Origin: Pseudomonas fluorescens
GTDB lineage: Bacteria; Pseudomonadota; Gammaproteobacteria; Pseudomonadales; Pseudomonadaceae
Length of the DNA: 64,000 bases
Assembly (NCBI RefSeq): GCF_900636825.1
Contig: NZ_LR134318.1
Location: forward strand, 3,257,501-3,321,500
Direction: 5' to 3'
Shown here: positions 1 to 8,638 of the stretch, piece by piece
Layout: the number at the start of each line of letters is the position of its first letter
Position numbering within the stretch: position 1 is the first letter of the stretch
The notes under the pieces: generated by a model
What the model saw: only the letters and a program-made list of their open reading frames with translations
Told to the model about the DNA's origin: nothing
Databases searched by the model: none
Position numbers and translations under genes: made by a program

Positions 1-205
1 GTCGAGTGCAACGAGGCTGCGATCTTTTCAAGATCAAAAGACCGCAGCGCCCACACGATCATCGAGAGGCTGAGGTTTGCGTAGGAGCTGTCGAGTGCAA
101 CGAGGCTGCGATCTTTTCAAGATCAAAAGACCGCAGCGCCCACACGATCATCGCGAGACGGAGATTTGTGTAGGAGCTGTCGAGTGCAACGAGGCTGCGA
201 TCTTT
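1..205. repeat. Tandem array of an 89-bp REP-like unit
   Basis: The block beginning GTCGAGTGCAACGAGGCTGC recurs at 1, 90 and 179, so the period is 89 bp. Two full units are followed by a third cut off after about 27 bases. Each unit contains a hairpin (CTGCGATCTTTT..AAAAGACCGCAG) and the GTAGGAGCTGTCGAGTG edge seen singly at many other intergenic sites in the window. The array may continue to the left of the window. It lies beyond the 3' end of the DinB-like gene. Confidence 0.85.
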
Positions 206-210
206 GCTTT

Positions 211-792
211 TCAACGGCCCCAGATCAGTTCTTCAGTCCAGCCCAGTTCGGCGAAATCCTCGGCGCGCAACGCCGCTTCACCCGCACAGAAAAATTCATC
301 CAGCTGCGGCGGTTTTACCGACGTATCGCTGAGCATCGCGTGCACCTGTCCACGATGATGAATCTGGTGTTCAAACAGATGCGAGAGCAAACGCAAACGG
401 CTGTCGTGCTGCGGTGTCTCGCGGGCGATGGTGACGATGCGCGACAGGTCGGCGTCGCGCAGCTGCTCGCAATAGGCGATCAGGCGCCGATCAACATGAG
501 CCTGTTCGTCGCGCAACGGGCGAGCAGCGGTGAACGGCTCATCCAGATTGAAGAACACGTAGCAATCGGGATGCGGTTCGGCGCCGCGCAGCTCCCGTCC
601 CAGCGCATCAACGTAGAACCAGTCGCAGGTCAGAATGTGATTGAGGGTCAGGCGAATGCTCGGAAAGAAACTCACCCGCGGCGCCGTCAGTTCAGTGTCG
701 TCGAGTTGCGTCCAGGCCTTGGCCAATCGGTGATTGGCCCAGGCATTCTGATAGGCCATGGTCAACAAATGGTGGGACAGCGGTTGATTCAT
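211..792 (-). CDS. DinB family protein
   Basis: A 193-residue protein with the DinB/YfiT four-helix-bundle pattern. His52 lies in the helix LNHILTCDWF, and a C-terminal HxxxH (His142, His146) sits in the segment HQIHHRGQVH. These three histidines are the usual divalent-metal ligands of the family. Family members include damage-inducible DinB of Bacillus and metal-dependent thiol transferases; the substrate here is unknown. The ATG at 792 was chosen because GGAAGAGG lies just upstream. A GTG 21 bases further upstream would overlap zapE. The gene follows zapE on the same strand with a 17-bp gap, so the two may be cotranscribed. Confidence 0.8.
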   Translation of the reverse strand: MNQPLSHHLLTMAYQNAWANHRLAKAWTQLDDTELTAPRVSFFPSIRLTLNHILTCDWFYVDALGRELRGAEPHPDCYVFFNLDEPFTAARPLRDEQAHVDRRLIAYCEQLRDADLSRIVTIARETPQHDSRLRLLSHLFEHQIHHRGQVHAMLSDTSVKPPQLDEFFCAGEAALRAEDFAELGWTEELIWGR

Positions 793-809
793 GGTTGCGC
801 CCTCTTCCC

Positions 810-1928
810 TCACTTTTCGGCGAAGCGCTGCAGCTGCATCTCCTGCAAACGGCTGAGCGTACGGCGAAACGCAAACTCCAGATAACCCTCGGTATACAGC
901 GCAGCCATCGGCACCTGCGCCTCAACGTAAAGCGGCACCTTGCGGTCATAGCACTCGTCGACCAGAGCAATAAAACGCCGCACGCCATCGTCATGCACTG
1001 ACAATTGCGGCAGTTCGCGATCCCCGGCGACCACCCGTTCAGCGCCGTCTTCGGTGCCCCGGGCGATGCGCCCTTCGCGCTTCTGTGCGCTGAGATTCGG
1101 CACATCGCTCAACAGAATAGCCCGGTACGTGTCGCACAGCGTGATGAAATCCATGGCGGCGAATGGCTGCTCGCACAGATCGGCATAGCGGCACCACAGC
1201 ACCGATTCGCTGGCCTTGATGACATTGAGCACGCGATGCCCGACCGATACGGGTTGCTGGCTGGCCGCGCATCCCTGCGTCAGCGTTTGAAACACTTCTT
1301 CGAGTGCGCTGACCGAGCCCGGCATCGCCACAAAGAAGCGCTGCTCAATGGCGCCCGGATGCAAACGATGATCCTCGGCGCCATTGACCGGCACAACTTG
1401 CATATGTGCCTTGATCGCCGCAATCGCCGGGGTGAACCGGTCGCGATTGAAGCCGTCAGCGTAGAGATCGTCCGGTGGCAGATTCGAGGTGCAAACCACC
1501 ACCATGCCCTCCTCGAACATCACCTGGAACAAACGGCCAAGAATGATCGCATCGCCGATGTCATTGACGAACAGCTCATCGAAACACAACACACGCACTT
1601 CGGCGGCCAGTTCCCTTGCCAGCGCCCGCAATGGGTCGGCGATCCCGCTCAACTGGAACGAGCGCTGGTGCACCCAGCCCATGAAGTGATGGAAATGCTG
1701 ACGCCGCGACGGCACCCGCAAGCTTTGGTAGAACTGATCCATCAGCCACGTCTTGCCGCGTCCGACCGGGCCCCACAAGTAAACGCCGGCAACCGAACGT
1801 TCGCCAGCGTGCAAGGCTTCGTGACATTTTTGCAACGCCCAGACGGCGTGCTCCTGAGCTTCATCCTGAATGAAGCCGTTGTGCTCGATGGCATGCTGCC
1901 AAGCGCTGAGGGGGGAGTCGAAAGTCAT
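810..1928 (-). CDS. zapE: Cell division protein ZapE (AFG1-like ATPase)
   Basis: A 372-residue P-loop ATPase of the AFG1/ZapE family, close in length to E. coli ZapE. Walker A is GPVGRGKT at residues 53-60 and Walker B is VLCFDE at 113-118. A sensor-like CTSNLPP segment follows. Family knowledge: ZapE binds FtsZ at the constricting ring and destabilises FtsZ polymers in the presence of ATP; mitochondrial AFG1 helps in quality control of respiratory-chain proteins. The protein is cytoplasmic with no signal or membrane segment. It heads a short leftward transcription unit that may include the DinB-like gene. Confidence 0.9.
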   Translation of the reverse strand: MTFDSPLSAWQHAIEHNGFIQDEAQEHAVWALQKCHEALHAGERSVAGVYLWGPVGRGKTWLMDQFYQSLRVPSRRQHFHHFMGWVHQRSFQLSGIADPLRALARELAAEVRVLCFDELFVNDIGDAIILGRLFQVMFEEGMVVVCTSNLPPDDLYADGFNRDRFTPAIAAIKAHMQVVPVNGAEDHRLHPGAIEQRFFVAMPGSVSALEEVFQTLTQGCAASQQPVSVGHRVLNVIKASESVLWCRYADLCEQPFAAMDFITLCDTYRAILLSDVPNLSAQKREGRIARGTEDGAERVVAGDRELPQLSVHDDGVRRFIALVDECYDRKVPLYVEAQVPMAALYTEGYLEFAFRRTLSRLQEMQLQRFAEK

Positions 1929-2056
1929 GCGCGGCAGTATGCCACGGCCGCAATCAACGGGGGCTTCGACCGTTTGGCAACTATGGCTTGACGATAAATA
2001 TTACCGGCATCATATTGAGTAATATTTCGCCCATAATTTTCTCCAGGAGTATCGCC

Positions 2057-3109
2057 ATGCACTACAAAGTCTTCGGCCGTAAAACCGGCTTGCGCGTCTC
2101 GGAACTGGCGCTGGGCGCTGGCAACTTCGGCACGGGTTGGGGCCATGGCGCCGAGCGGGACGAGGCCAAACGTATCTTTGATGGCTACCTCGAGGCGGGC
2201 GGCAACTTCATCGACACCGCCAATGGCTATCAGGGCGGGCAATCGGAATCGATGCTCAGCGAGTTCATCGCCACGGAGCGCGATCGTCTGGTGATCGCCA
2301 CCAAATACACGATGGGTACTACACCGGCAGACGGTATTTCCCACACTGGCAACAACCGCAAGAACATGGTGCGTGCCGTCGAGGAAAGCCTGAAGCGCCT
2401 GAAAACCGATCACATTGATCTGTTCTGGGCGCATATCAGCGATGGCGTGACGCCCATGGAAGAAATCCTGCGCGGGCTTGATGACCTGGTTCGCGCGGGG
2501 AAAATTCACTACGCCGGACTGTCGAACTTCCCGGCATGGCGCATCGCCCGTGCCGACGTGCTTGCAGAGGTGCGTGGGTTTGCGCCGATTGCAGCGATTC
2601 AGGTCGAGTACAGCCTGGCCGAACGCAGCGCTGAACGCGAATTGCTGCCGATGGCTGAAGCGCTCGGTTTGGCCGCCACACTGTGGTCGTCACTGGGCGG
2701 CGGCTTCCTCACTGGCAAATATCGCAACAGCGACGACAACACCCGCGCCGCCAAACTCGGCATGTTGGTGCATGCGGAAAAAAGCGCCCGGGAAACCGCC
2801 CTCCTCGACACCCTCCTTGCCGTCGCCAGCGAAATCGGCGTTAGCCCGACCCACGTCGCCATTGCCTGGTTGCAGGAAAAAGCCAAACGCTCGACCACCG
2901 CGCTGATTCCGATTCTCGGCTCTCGCACTCGCGAACAACTCGATGCCACTCTAGGCGCACTCGACGTGCAGTTGGATGACGAGCAACTGGCCCGGCTCGA
3001 TGGCACCAGCAGCACGCCGGCGGGTGTTCCACACGAGACGATTCTCAGCTCTGCGCCGCGTTATACCGGTTCGCAGAGGCTGGATTTGCCTAAGGTTCCG
3101 GTGGCGTAA
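2057..3109 (+). CDS. Aldo/keto reductase
   Basis: A 350-residue NADPH-dependent oxidoreductase with the aldo/keto reductase TIM-barrel layout. The catalytic tetrad is visible: Asp53 and Tyr58 in FIDTANGYQG, Lys83 in IATKYTMG, and His126 in LFWAHISDG. The C-terminal cofactor segment ALIPILGSRT is also typical. Such enzymes reduce aldehydes and ketones of sugars, steroids or methylglyoxal; the substrate cannot be told from sequence. The start is the ATG preceded by AGGAG at 2045-2049. The reading frame extends further upstream, but that stretch is AT-rich and lacks a better ribosome site. It is transcribed divergently from zapE and probably alone. Confidence 0.9.
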   Translation: MHYKVFGRKTGLRVSELALGAGNFGTGWGHGAERDEAKRIFDGYLEAGGNFIDTANGYQGGQSESMLSEFIATERDRLVIATKYTMGTTPADGISHTGNNRKNMVRAVEESLKRLKTDHIDLFWAHISDGVTPMEEILRGLDDLVRAGKIHYAGLSNFPAWRIARADVLAEVRGFAPIAAIQVEYSLAERSAERELLPMAEALGLAATLWSSLGGGFLTGKYRNSDDNTRAAKLGMLVHAEKSARETALLDTLLAVASEIGVSPTHVAIAWLQEKAKRSTTALIPILGSRTREQLDATLGALDVQLDDEQLARLDGTSSTPAGVPHETILSSAPRYTGSQRLDLPKVPVA

Positions 3110-3172
3110 GACGGTTGGAGTCTGCTCACGAAGGCGCTAGGTCAGTCAGAAACAGGTTGGCTGAACTGGCGT

Positions 3173-3199
3173 CTTCGCGAGCAAGCTCGCTCCCACAGG
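3173..3199. repeat. REP element
   Basis: The sequence CTTCGCGAGCAAGCTCGCTC forms a short perfect hairpin (GCGAGCaaGCTCGC) followed by CCACAGG. This is the short REP class common in Pseudomonas. It lies between the convergent aldo/keto reductase and ureohydrolase genes, where it could act as a transcript-end structure. Confidence 0.75.
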
Positions 3200-3216
3200 G
3201 GTTCTGCACGGGGGTT

Positions 3217-4176
3217 TTAACAATCGACTTTGTGTCGGGCGGCGTAGAGGCATAGCATTTCCATCGCCAATGTCGCAGCCGCCAGCGACGTGACGTCGGC
3301 ATGATCATATGCCGGCGCCACCTCAACCACGTCCATGCCCACCAGATTGATCCCCCGCAAACCACCGAGGATCTCCAGCGCCTGCACCGTGCTCAAGCCC
3401 CCGCACACCGGCGTGCCTGTGCCGGGCGCAAACGCCGGATCGAGGCAATCAATATCGAACGTCAGATAAACCGGGTTATCCCCGACCCGTGCGCGGATGG
3501 CTTCGACAATTGCCTCACAGCCGCGCCGATGTACTTGCCGGGCATCGAGGATCTGGAAACCCATCGGGTCGTCATTGGTGGTGCGCAAACCGATCTGCAC
3601 CGAGCGCGCCGGGTCAACCAGCCCTTCCCGCGCGGCATGCCAGAACATGGTGCCGTGATCGACGCGTTTGCCCTCTTCGTCCGGCCAGGTGTCGCTGTGC
3701 GCATCGAAGTGGATCAGCGACAGCGTGCCATGTTTGCGCGCGTGCGCCTTGAGCAGCGGGTAGCTGACGAAGTGATCGCCGCCAAAGGTAAGCATGGCGC
3801 TGCCGGCACTGAGAATGCGCTCGGCGTGGGCTTCGATGCTGTCGGGGATTGTCTGCGGCGAGCCGTAATCGAAATCGCAGTCGCCGTAGTCGATCACGGC
3901 TAAATGATCGAACGGGTCGAAGGTCCATGGCCAGTGGCGTTCCCAGGCGATGCCGGTGGACGCGGCGCGAATCCCGCGCGGCCCGAAACGCGCGCCGGGA
4001 CGATTGCTAGTGGCGGTGTCGAACGGTACGCCACTGACCGCCACGTCGACGCCGCGCAAGTCACGGCTGTAACGCCGGCGCATGAAACTGGTGATGCCGG
4101 CATAGGTGCTTTCGGCGGCGGTGCCGTAAAGGCTGTCACGGGTCATCGCCTGATCGTTTTGCATTGGCACGTCCAT
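3217..4176 (-). CDS. speB: Agmatinase / guanidinobutyrase-type ureohydrolase
   Basis: A 319-residue binuclear manganese ureohydrolase. All six metal ligands are present: His135 in FGGDHF, Asp158, His160 and Asp162 in HFDAHSD, and Asp241 and Asp243 in FDIDCLDP. The family hydrolyses agmatine to putrescine and urea, or the related guanidinobutyrate and guanidinopropionate. Pseudomonas carries several close paralogues (SpeB, GbuA, GpuA), and the length of 319 fits GbuA as well as SpeB, so the substrate and symbol are tentative. A polyamine-type binding-protein gene follows upstream on the same strand (29 bp apart) with a divergent LysR gene beyond. This suggests an inducible uptake and breakdown unit for a guanidino compound or polyamine. 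Confidence 0.85.
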   Translation of the reverse strand: MDVPMQNDQAMTRDSLYGTAAESTYAGITSFMRRRYSRDLRGVDVAVSGVPFDTATSNRPGARFGPRGIRAASTGIAWERHWPWTFDPFDHLAVIDYGDCDFDYGSPQTIPDSIEAHAERILSAGSAMLTFGGDHFVSYPLLKAHARKHGTLSLIHFDAHSDTWPDEEGKRVDHGTMFWHAAREGLVDPARSVQIGLRTTNDDPMGFQILDARQVHRRGCEAIVEAIRARVGDNPVYLTFDIDCLDPAFAPGTGTPVCGGLSTVQALEILGGLRGINLVGMDVVEVAPAYDHADVTSLAAATLAMEMLCLYAARHKVDC

Positions 4177-4205
4177 CGATGTGCTCCTTCTTATTGTATT
4201 CAGGG

Positions 4206-5297
4206 CTATTGGTGGCTACGGAAAGTGGTCCAGAGGCGCGTGCGCTGGCGCATGTCCTTGAGGCTCATGCTGCGGTCGGCGTACAACCGTGCCCGCACAT
4301 CGCTGGCTGGGTAGATGTCCGGATCGCCGCGCACGGCTTCATCCACCAGCGGCGTGGCGGCCTGGTTGGCAGTGGCGAAAAACAATGTGTTGGTCAATTC
4401 AGCCACCGAATCGGGTCGTAGCATGAATTCGATGAAGGCTCGGGCGGCGTCCGGGTGCGGCGCATCTTTGGGAATGGCGAGGTTGTCTTGCCAGATCAGG
4501 GTGCCTTCCTTGGGGATGCGATAGGCGACCTCGTACGGCTTGTTGGCCTTGCGCGCCTGATCAGCGGCCATGCTCGCATCGCCGTTGTAGGTCAGCGCCA
4601 GACAAACGTTACCGCTGGCCAGGTCGTTGATCTGCCGGCCGGTAGCGACGTACAGCACGGAAGGTTGAAGTTTGTGCAATAACGCGCTGGCGGCGGCCAG
4701 ATCCTGTTTGTCGATGCTGTAAGGATCCTTGCCCAGATAATGCAGCGCCAGGCCAATGACTTCCTGCGGCGAATCGAGGATCGCGATGCCGCAGTCCTTC
4801 AGCTTGCTGGCGTATTCGGGCTTGAACAGCAAGTCGAGGCTATTAAGCGGCGCGTCCGGCAGACGCTGCTTCACTGCTTCGACATTCATGCCCAGCCCCA
4901 GCGTGCCCCACGTATACGGCACGCCGTAGCGATTGCCAGGATCGACGGCGGCGAGTTTCTCCAGCAAATCAGGATCAAGATTGGCGTAACCCTTGAGCTC
5001 TTCGCGGGGAATTTCTTTCAGCGCACCTGCGGCCAGCGCGCGGGCCAGAACGCTGGATGATGGCACCACCACGTCATAACCGCTGCCGCCGGTGAGCAGT
5101 TTGGTTTCCAGTACTTCCGAGGTATCGAAAGTGTCATAGCGCACATGAATGCCGGTCTCCTGCTCGAAGCGTTGCAGGGTTGACGGCGACACATAATCGG
5201 CCCAACTGTAGAAATTCAGGGTTTTGTCTTCCGCCTCGGCGGTGATCGCCATCGACAACAGCAGCGCGGAAAAACACAGCTTGAACACGGGAGCCAT
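4206..5297 (-). CDS. Polyamine ABC transporter substrate-binding protein (PotF-like)
   Basis: A 363-residue periplasmic binding protein. A signal peptide (MAPVFKLCFSALLLSMAITA, then EAE) is followed by the PotD/PotF opening LNFYSWADYVSPSTLQRFEQ. Family members capture putrescine or spermidine for an ABC importer. No permease or ATPase gene is nearby, so it either serves a transporter encoded elsewhere or has a sensory role. The ATG at 5297 was chosen over an upstream in-frame start at 5348 because only the former begins directly with a signal peptide. It is probably cotranscribed with the ureohydrolase and divergent from the LysR gene. Confidence 0.85.
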   Translation of the reverse strand: MAPVFKLCFSALLLSMAITAEAEDKTLNFYSWADYVSPSTLQRFEQETGIHVRYDTFDTSEVLETKLLTGGSGYDVVVPSSSVLARALAAGALKEIPREELKGYANLDPDLLEKLAAVDPGNRYGVPYTWGTLGLGMNVEAVKQRLPDAPLNSLDLLFKPEYASKLKDCGIAILDSPQEVIGLALHYLGKDPYSIDKQDLAAASALLHKLQPSVLYVATGRQINDLASGNVCLALTYNGDASMAADQARKANKPYEVAYRIPKEGTLIWQDNLAIPKDAPHPDAARAFIEFMLRPDSVAELTNTLFFATANQAATPLVDEAVRGDPDIYPASDVRARLYADRSMSLKDMRQRTRLWTTFRSHQ

Positions 5298-5396
5298 GAC
5301 GAACACCTGAGCGGAGGAAGTGGTGGCAGGATGCGCCGTCGGATACATTAGAAAAATAGCGCGTTAATTATCCTGACTTTATCCCGGAGTAATGTG

Positions 5397-6296
5397 ATGC
5401 TCGGCCAACTCCATGACGTCGATTTACAGTTGTTGCGCCTGTTCGTCCGCGTGGTCGAATGCGGCGGCTTCAGCGCTGCGCAAGGCGATCTCGGCCTCAG
5501 CCAATCGAGCATCAGCCAGCAAATGGCGAAACTGGAAACGCGCCTGGGTTATCGCGTCTGCCGTCGCGGCAAGGGTGGATTCAACGTAACGCCCAAGGGC
5601 GAACATCTGCTGACTGCCGTGCGCGCGTTGTTCGAATCGATCGAGGTATTTCGTCATCAATCCAACGGCGTCGCTGGGCGCTTGATCGGTGAGGTGCGGC
5701 TGGGGATTTCCGAGTCGGTCGATCAGTCGGTACTGCAACGCGTCGCCGAGGCTATCCGGCGTTTTCGCGAGCGCGACGAATCGGTGCGTATCGAATTGAT
5801 CAGCGCCATGCCCGGCGAGATGGAACGTTTGTTATTGCAACAGAGACTGGATCTGGCGATCGGCTATTTTTCGCAAGTGCAAAGTGCCTTCGACTACCGC
5901 CAACTGTTCAGCGAGACCCAGCATTTATATTGCGCGAAGGGACATCCACTGTTCACAGAAGCGGTGCCCGGCGATGCAGCGCTTGAGGCCTGCGACCGGG
6001 TTGATCACCCCTACCGTTTTCTGCGCAGCGACGAGCCATTTCAGGGCAAGGTCTGCTCGGCCCGCTCTGAACAGGTTGAAGGCACCCTCGCCTTTATCTT
6101 GTCGGGCAAGCATGTCGGCTATCTGCCTGACCATTACGCACGGGGCTGGCAGGAAAAAGGTTTGTTGCGCACCGTGCGCGAAGGTGAACTGAGCTTCGAG
6201 GTGGCTTTTCATCTGGCCAGGCATCGCGCGCAAGTGCCGGGGGATGCGCAGAAAGCCTTCGAAGAAGACTTGTTGGCAGCTTTCAAACCTGTGTAA
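5397..6296 (+). CDS. LysR family transcriptional regulator
   Basis: A 299-residue LysR-type regulator. The N-terminal winged helix is clear (ECGGFSAAQGDLGLSQSSIS, about residues 20-40), and a periplasmic-binding-like effector domain fills the rest. It is divergent from the PotF-like/ureohydrolase pair with about 100 bp between the starts, the usual arrangement for a LysR protein controlling its neighbour. GbuR, a LysR protein, regulates guanidinobutyrase in P. aeruginosa, so a similar role is plausible but not shown. The ATG follows CGGAG with a 7-base spacing; a GTG codon immediately before it is an alternative. Confidence 0.88.
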   Translation: MLGQLHDVDLQLLRLFVRVVECGGFSAAQGDLGLSQSSISQQMAKLETRLGYRVCRRGKGGFNVTPKGEHLLTAVRALFESIEVFRHQSNGVAGRLIGEVRLGISESVDQSVLQRVAEAIRRFRERDESVRIELISAMPGEMERLLLQQRLDLAIGYFSQVQSAFDYRQLFSETQHLYCAKGHPLFTEAVPGDAALEACDRVDHPYRFLRSDEPFQGKVCSARSEQVEGTLAFILSGKHVGYLPDHYARGWQEKGLLRTVREGELSFEVAFHLARHRAQVPGDAQKAFEEDLLAAFKPV

Positions 6297-6319
6297 AAGC
6301 TTCGGAGGCTCGGGCCGCG

Positions 6320-6395
6320 TTCGGATGATCTTTTGATGTTGCTTTGCAAGATCAAAAAATCGCAGCCTCGTTTCACTCGACAGCTCCTACGGGGA
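6320..6395. repeat. REP-like palindromic repeat, diverged copy
   Basis: GATCTTTTGATG and CAAGATCAAAAAATCGCAG form an imperfect hairpin. It is followed by the right-hand edge CGACAGCTCCTACGGGG shared with other repeats in the window. The left edge is degraded. It lies just after the LysR gene. Confidence 0.65.
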
Positions 6396-6519
6396 TTAGG
6401 TTGGCGCCCAATAAAACCTGACCTTTCGGGCAGTTATTGCTCGTTGCCCTCGCCGTCCGCTTGCGGCATTCTGCGCGTCCATTTTTTGACCCGGCCCCGC
6501 CTCGCGGCGCGCAAAAACC

Positions 6520-7986
6520 ATGACTGCCTCCAACAAACTCCCGCGCAACAACGATCTGATCTACGGCCTCAACGACCGTCCGCACCTGACTGCCACCGTA
6601 TTTGCCGCACTGCAACATGTGCTCGCCAGCTTCGTCGGCATCATCACCCCGACGTTGATCATGGGCGGCGCGCTGGGTTTGCAGAGTGAAATTCCTTACC
6701 TGATCAGCATGGCATTGTTCGTTTCCGGCCTCGGCACGTTCGTGCAGGCCAAGCGTTTCGGCCCGGTCGGTTCAGGTTTGCTCTGCCTGCAGGGCACCAG
6801 TTTTTCCTTTATCAGCGTGATCCTCAGCGCCGGATTCATGGTCAAGGCGCGTGGCGGCGGCACCGATGAAATCCTCTCGACGATCTTCGGCGTGTGCTTT
6901 TTCGCCGCATTCATCGAAGTGGTGTTGAGCCAGTTCATCGGCAAACTGCGCATGCTGATTACTCCGGTAGTCACCGGCACGATCATCACGTTGATGGGCC
7001 TTTCGCTGATCAAAGTGGCGATGACCGACATTGCCGGCGGTTTCGGCGCGCCAGACTTGGGCGCGGCCAGCCATGTGTTCCTCGCGGCGCTGGTGATCGG
7101 CACGATTGTTGTGCTCAACCGCGTCGACGTACCGTTCCTGCGCTTGGGTGCGATCGTCATTGGCCTGACCCTCGGTTACTTCGTCGCCTGGCTGATGGGC
7201 ACGGTGGACTTCGCTTCGATGCCTGAAGTGCCTTTGGTCAGCGTGCCCGTACCGTTCAAGTACGGCTTCAATTTCGACTGGGTGGCGTTCGTCCCGGTGG
7301 CCGTGATTTTCCTTGTCTCGCCACTGGAAGCCGCCGGTGACCTGACTGCCAACTCGATGATTTCGCGGCAACCGGTGAAAGGCCCGTTGTACATTCGCCG
7401 GATCAAGTCCGGGCTGCTCGCCGATGGCCTCAACTCGGCGATGGCGGCAGTGTTCAACAGCATGCCCATGGTGACCTTCGCGCAGAACAACGGCGTGATC
7501 CAGCTCACCGGCGTGGCCAGTCGCTACGTGGCGTTCTTCATTGCCGGTCTGCTGGTGCTGCTGGGTTTGTTTCCGATGATTGGCGCGGTGCTGCAGTTGA
7601 TGCCCAAACCGGTGCTCGGCGGCGCTGAGCTGGTGATGTTCGGCACGGTTGCCGTGGCCGGGATCAAGATCCTCGCCGAAGCCGGCCTGCATCGGCGCAA
7701 CATGCTGATCGTGGCGATTTCCCTGGGCATGGGCCTGGGCATCGCCGCCGTTCCGGAAGTGCTGCGCGAACTGCCGCAAGCCCTGCGCAACATCTTTGAA
7801 TCGCCGATCACCGTCGGCGCGCTGTGTGCGATCGTGTTGAACATCTTTCTTCCGGAAGAATTCATCGAATTGGAAGAAGACGACTTCGACCCGGAAGCTT
7901 CTATTCTCCAAGTCATGGAAAATCCGGACATGGCCGCCAAGGCTGAACCTGCCCAACCAGCGGCTGTCGCACAGTTGAACCGTTAA
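6520..7986 (+). CDS. NCS2 family purine (xanthine-type) permease
   Basis: A 488-residue inner-membrane nucleobase:cation symporter-2 with about 12-14 hydrophobic segments. Two signatures of the family are visible: the QH motif in TM1 (AALQHVLASFVG) and the late motif QNNGVIQLTGVASR (about residues 323-336), which resembles xanthine permease XanQ more than uracil permease UraA. It imports a purine base such as xanthine or urate with protons; exact specificity is an inference. The C-terminus is an acidic cytoplasmic tail. A strong intrinsic terminator follows within 15 bases of the stop codon. Confidence 0.88.
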   Translation: MTASNKLPRNNDLIYGLNDRPHLTATVFAALQHVLASFVGIITPTLIMGGALGLQSEIPYLISMALFVSGLGTFVQAKRFGPVGSGLLCLQGTSFSFISVILSAGFMVKARGGGTDEILSTIFGVCFFAAFIEVVLSQFIGKLRMLITPVVTGTIITLMGLSLIKVAMTDIAGGFGAPDLGAASHVFLAALVIGTIVVLNRVDVPFLRLGAIVIGLTLGYFVAWLMGTVDFASMPEVPLVSVPVPFKYGFNFDWVAFVPVAVIFLVSPLEAAGDLTANSMISRQPVKGPLYIRRIKSGLLADGLNSAMAAVFNSMPMVTFAQNNGVIQLTGVASRYVAFFIAGLLVLLGLFPMIGAVLQLMPKPVLGGAELVMFGTVAVAGIKILAEAGLHRRNMLIVAISLGMGLGIAAVPEVLRELPQALRNIFESPITVGALCAIVLNIFLPEEFIELEEDDFDPEASILQVMENPDMAAKAEPAQPAAVAQLNR

Positions 7987-7998
7987 ACGTTGCGCCAC

Positions 7999-8038
7999 AA
8001 AAAAAGGGCTGCGCCGGCGACGGTTCAGCCCTTTTTTG
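7999..8038 (+). terminator. Intrinsic terminator after the NCS2 permease
   Basis: A stem AAAAAGGGCTG / CAGCCCTTTTTT with a 13-14 base loop ends in a T-run. It closes the permease transcript. The LEA lipoprotein start follows about 15 bases later, so that gene needs its own promoter or read-through. Confidence 0.9.
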
Positions 8039-8052
8039 TTGAGAGTGTGTTT

Positions 8053-8526
8053 ATGCGCCGCCTTCAAGCCATCGTTCTATCGTTATTGTTGCTGTCGCTC
8101 AGCGCCTGCGCCCTGTTTCCCGACCGTGATCCGGTGAACATCAATGTGGTGGGCCTCGAACCGCTGCCAAGCCAGGAGCTTGAGGTACGTTTTGCGATCA
8201 AACTGCGCGTGCAGAACCCCAACGACACGGCTATCGATTACAACGGCATCGCCCTGGACCTGGACGTCAATGGCCATTTACTGGCGTCGGGCGTCAGCGA
8301 TCAGAGCGGCACGATTGCGCGTTTTTCCGAAACGATCGTGAGCGTGCCGGTCAGCGTTTCTGCGTTCTCGGTACTGCGCCAGACCCTCGGCCTGAGCCAG
8401 ACGCAAACCCTCGACAATCTGCCCTACGTCTTGCGCGGCAAACTCGCCGGCGGCGTGTTCGGCACCCGGCGATTTGTCGACAGCGGCACGTTGAGCCTGC
8501 CCAAGGCCAGTGCGGCAGCGTGGTAA
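8053..8526 (+). CDS. LEA type 2 family lipoprotein
   Basis: A 157-residue protein with a lipoprotein signal peptide (lipobox LSAC, lipidated Cys19) and a late-embryogenesis-abundant type 2 / WHy beta-sandwich (VNINVVGLEPLPSQ, then LRVQNPNDTAIDYNGIALDL). Bacterial LEA2 lipoproteins are anchored in the membrane; their role in desiccation or envelope stress is suspected but poorly defined. The start is the ATG opening the signal peptide. An upstream in-frame start would lie inside the terminator hairpin and is rejected. Confidence 0.85.
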   Translation: MRRLQAIVLSLLLLSLSACALFPDRDPVNINVVGLEPLPSQELEVRFAIKLRVQNPNDTAIDYNGIALDLDVNGHLLASGVSDQSGTIARFSETIVSVPVSVSAFSVLRQTLGLSQTQTLDNLPYVLRGKLAGGVFGTRRFVDSGTLSLPKASAAAW

Positions 8527-8550
8527 ACACAGCAAAGTTGCCACCTTCCT

Positions 8551-8624
8551 TGTAGGAGCTGCCGCAGGCTGCGATCTTTTGATCTTTGAAAACCAAAAGA
8601 TCGCAGCCTGCGGCAGCTCCTACA
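8551..8624. repeat. Large palindromic REP-type repeat
   Basis: TGTAGGAGCTGCCGCAGGCT and its reverse complement form arms of more than 30 bp around an A/T-rich centre (CTTTTGATCTTTGAAAACC). It lies between the convergent LEA lipoprotein and nitrilase genes. This is the commonest repeat type in the window. Confidence 0.9.
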
Positions 8625-8638
8625 GGGTAGGCAGAGGT

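Noticed and set aside
1..205. CRISPR array from the repeated units
   Set aside because: The repeat unit is 89 bp with no unique spacers between copies, and the same sequence is scattered through the window as palindromes. No cas genes are present.
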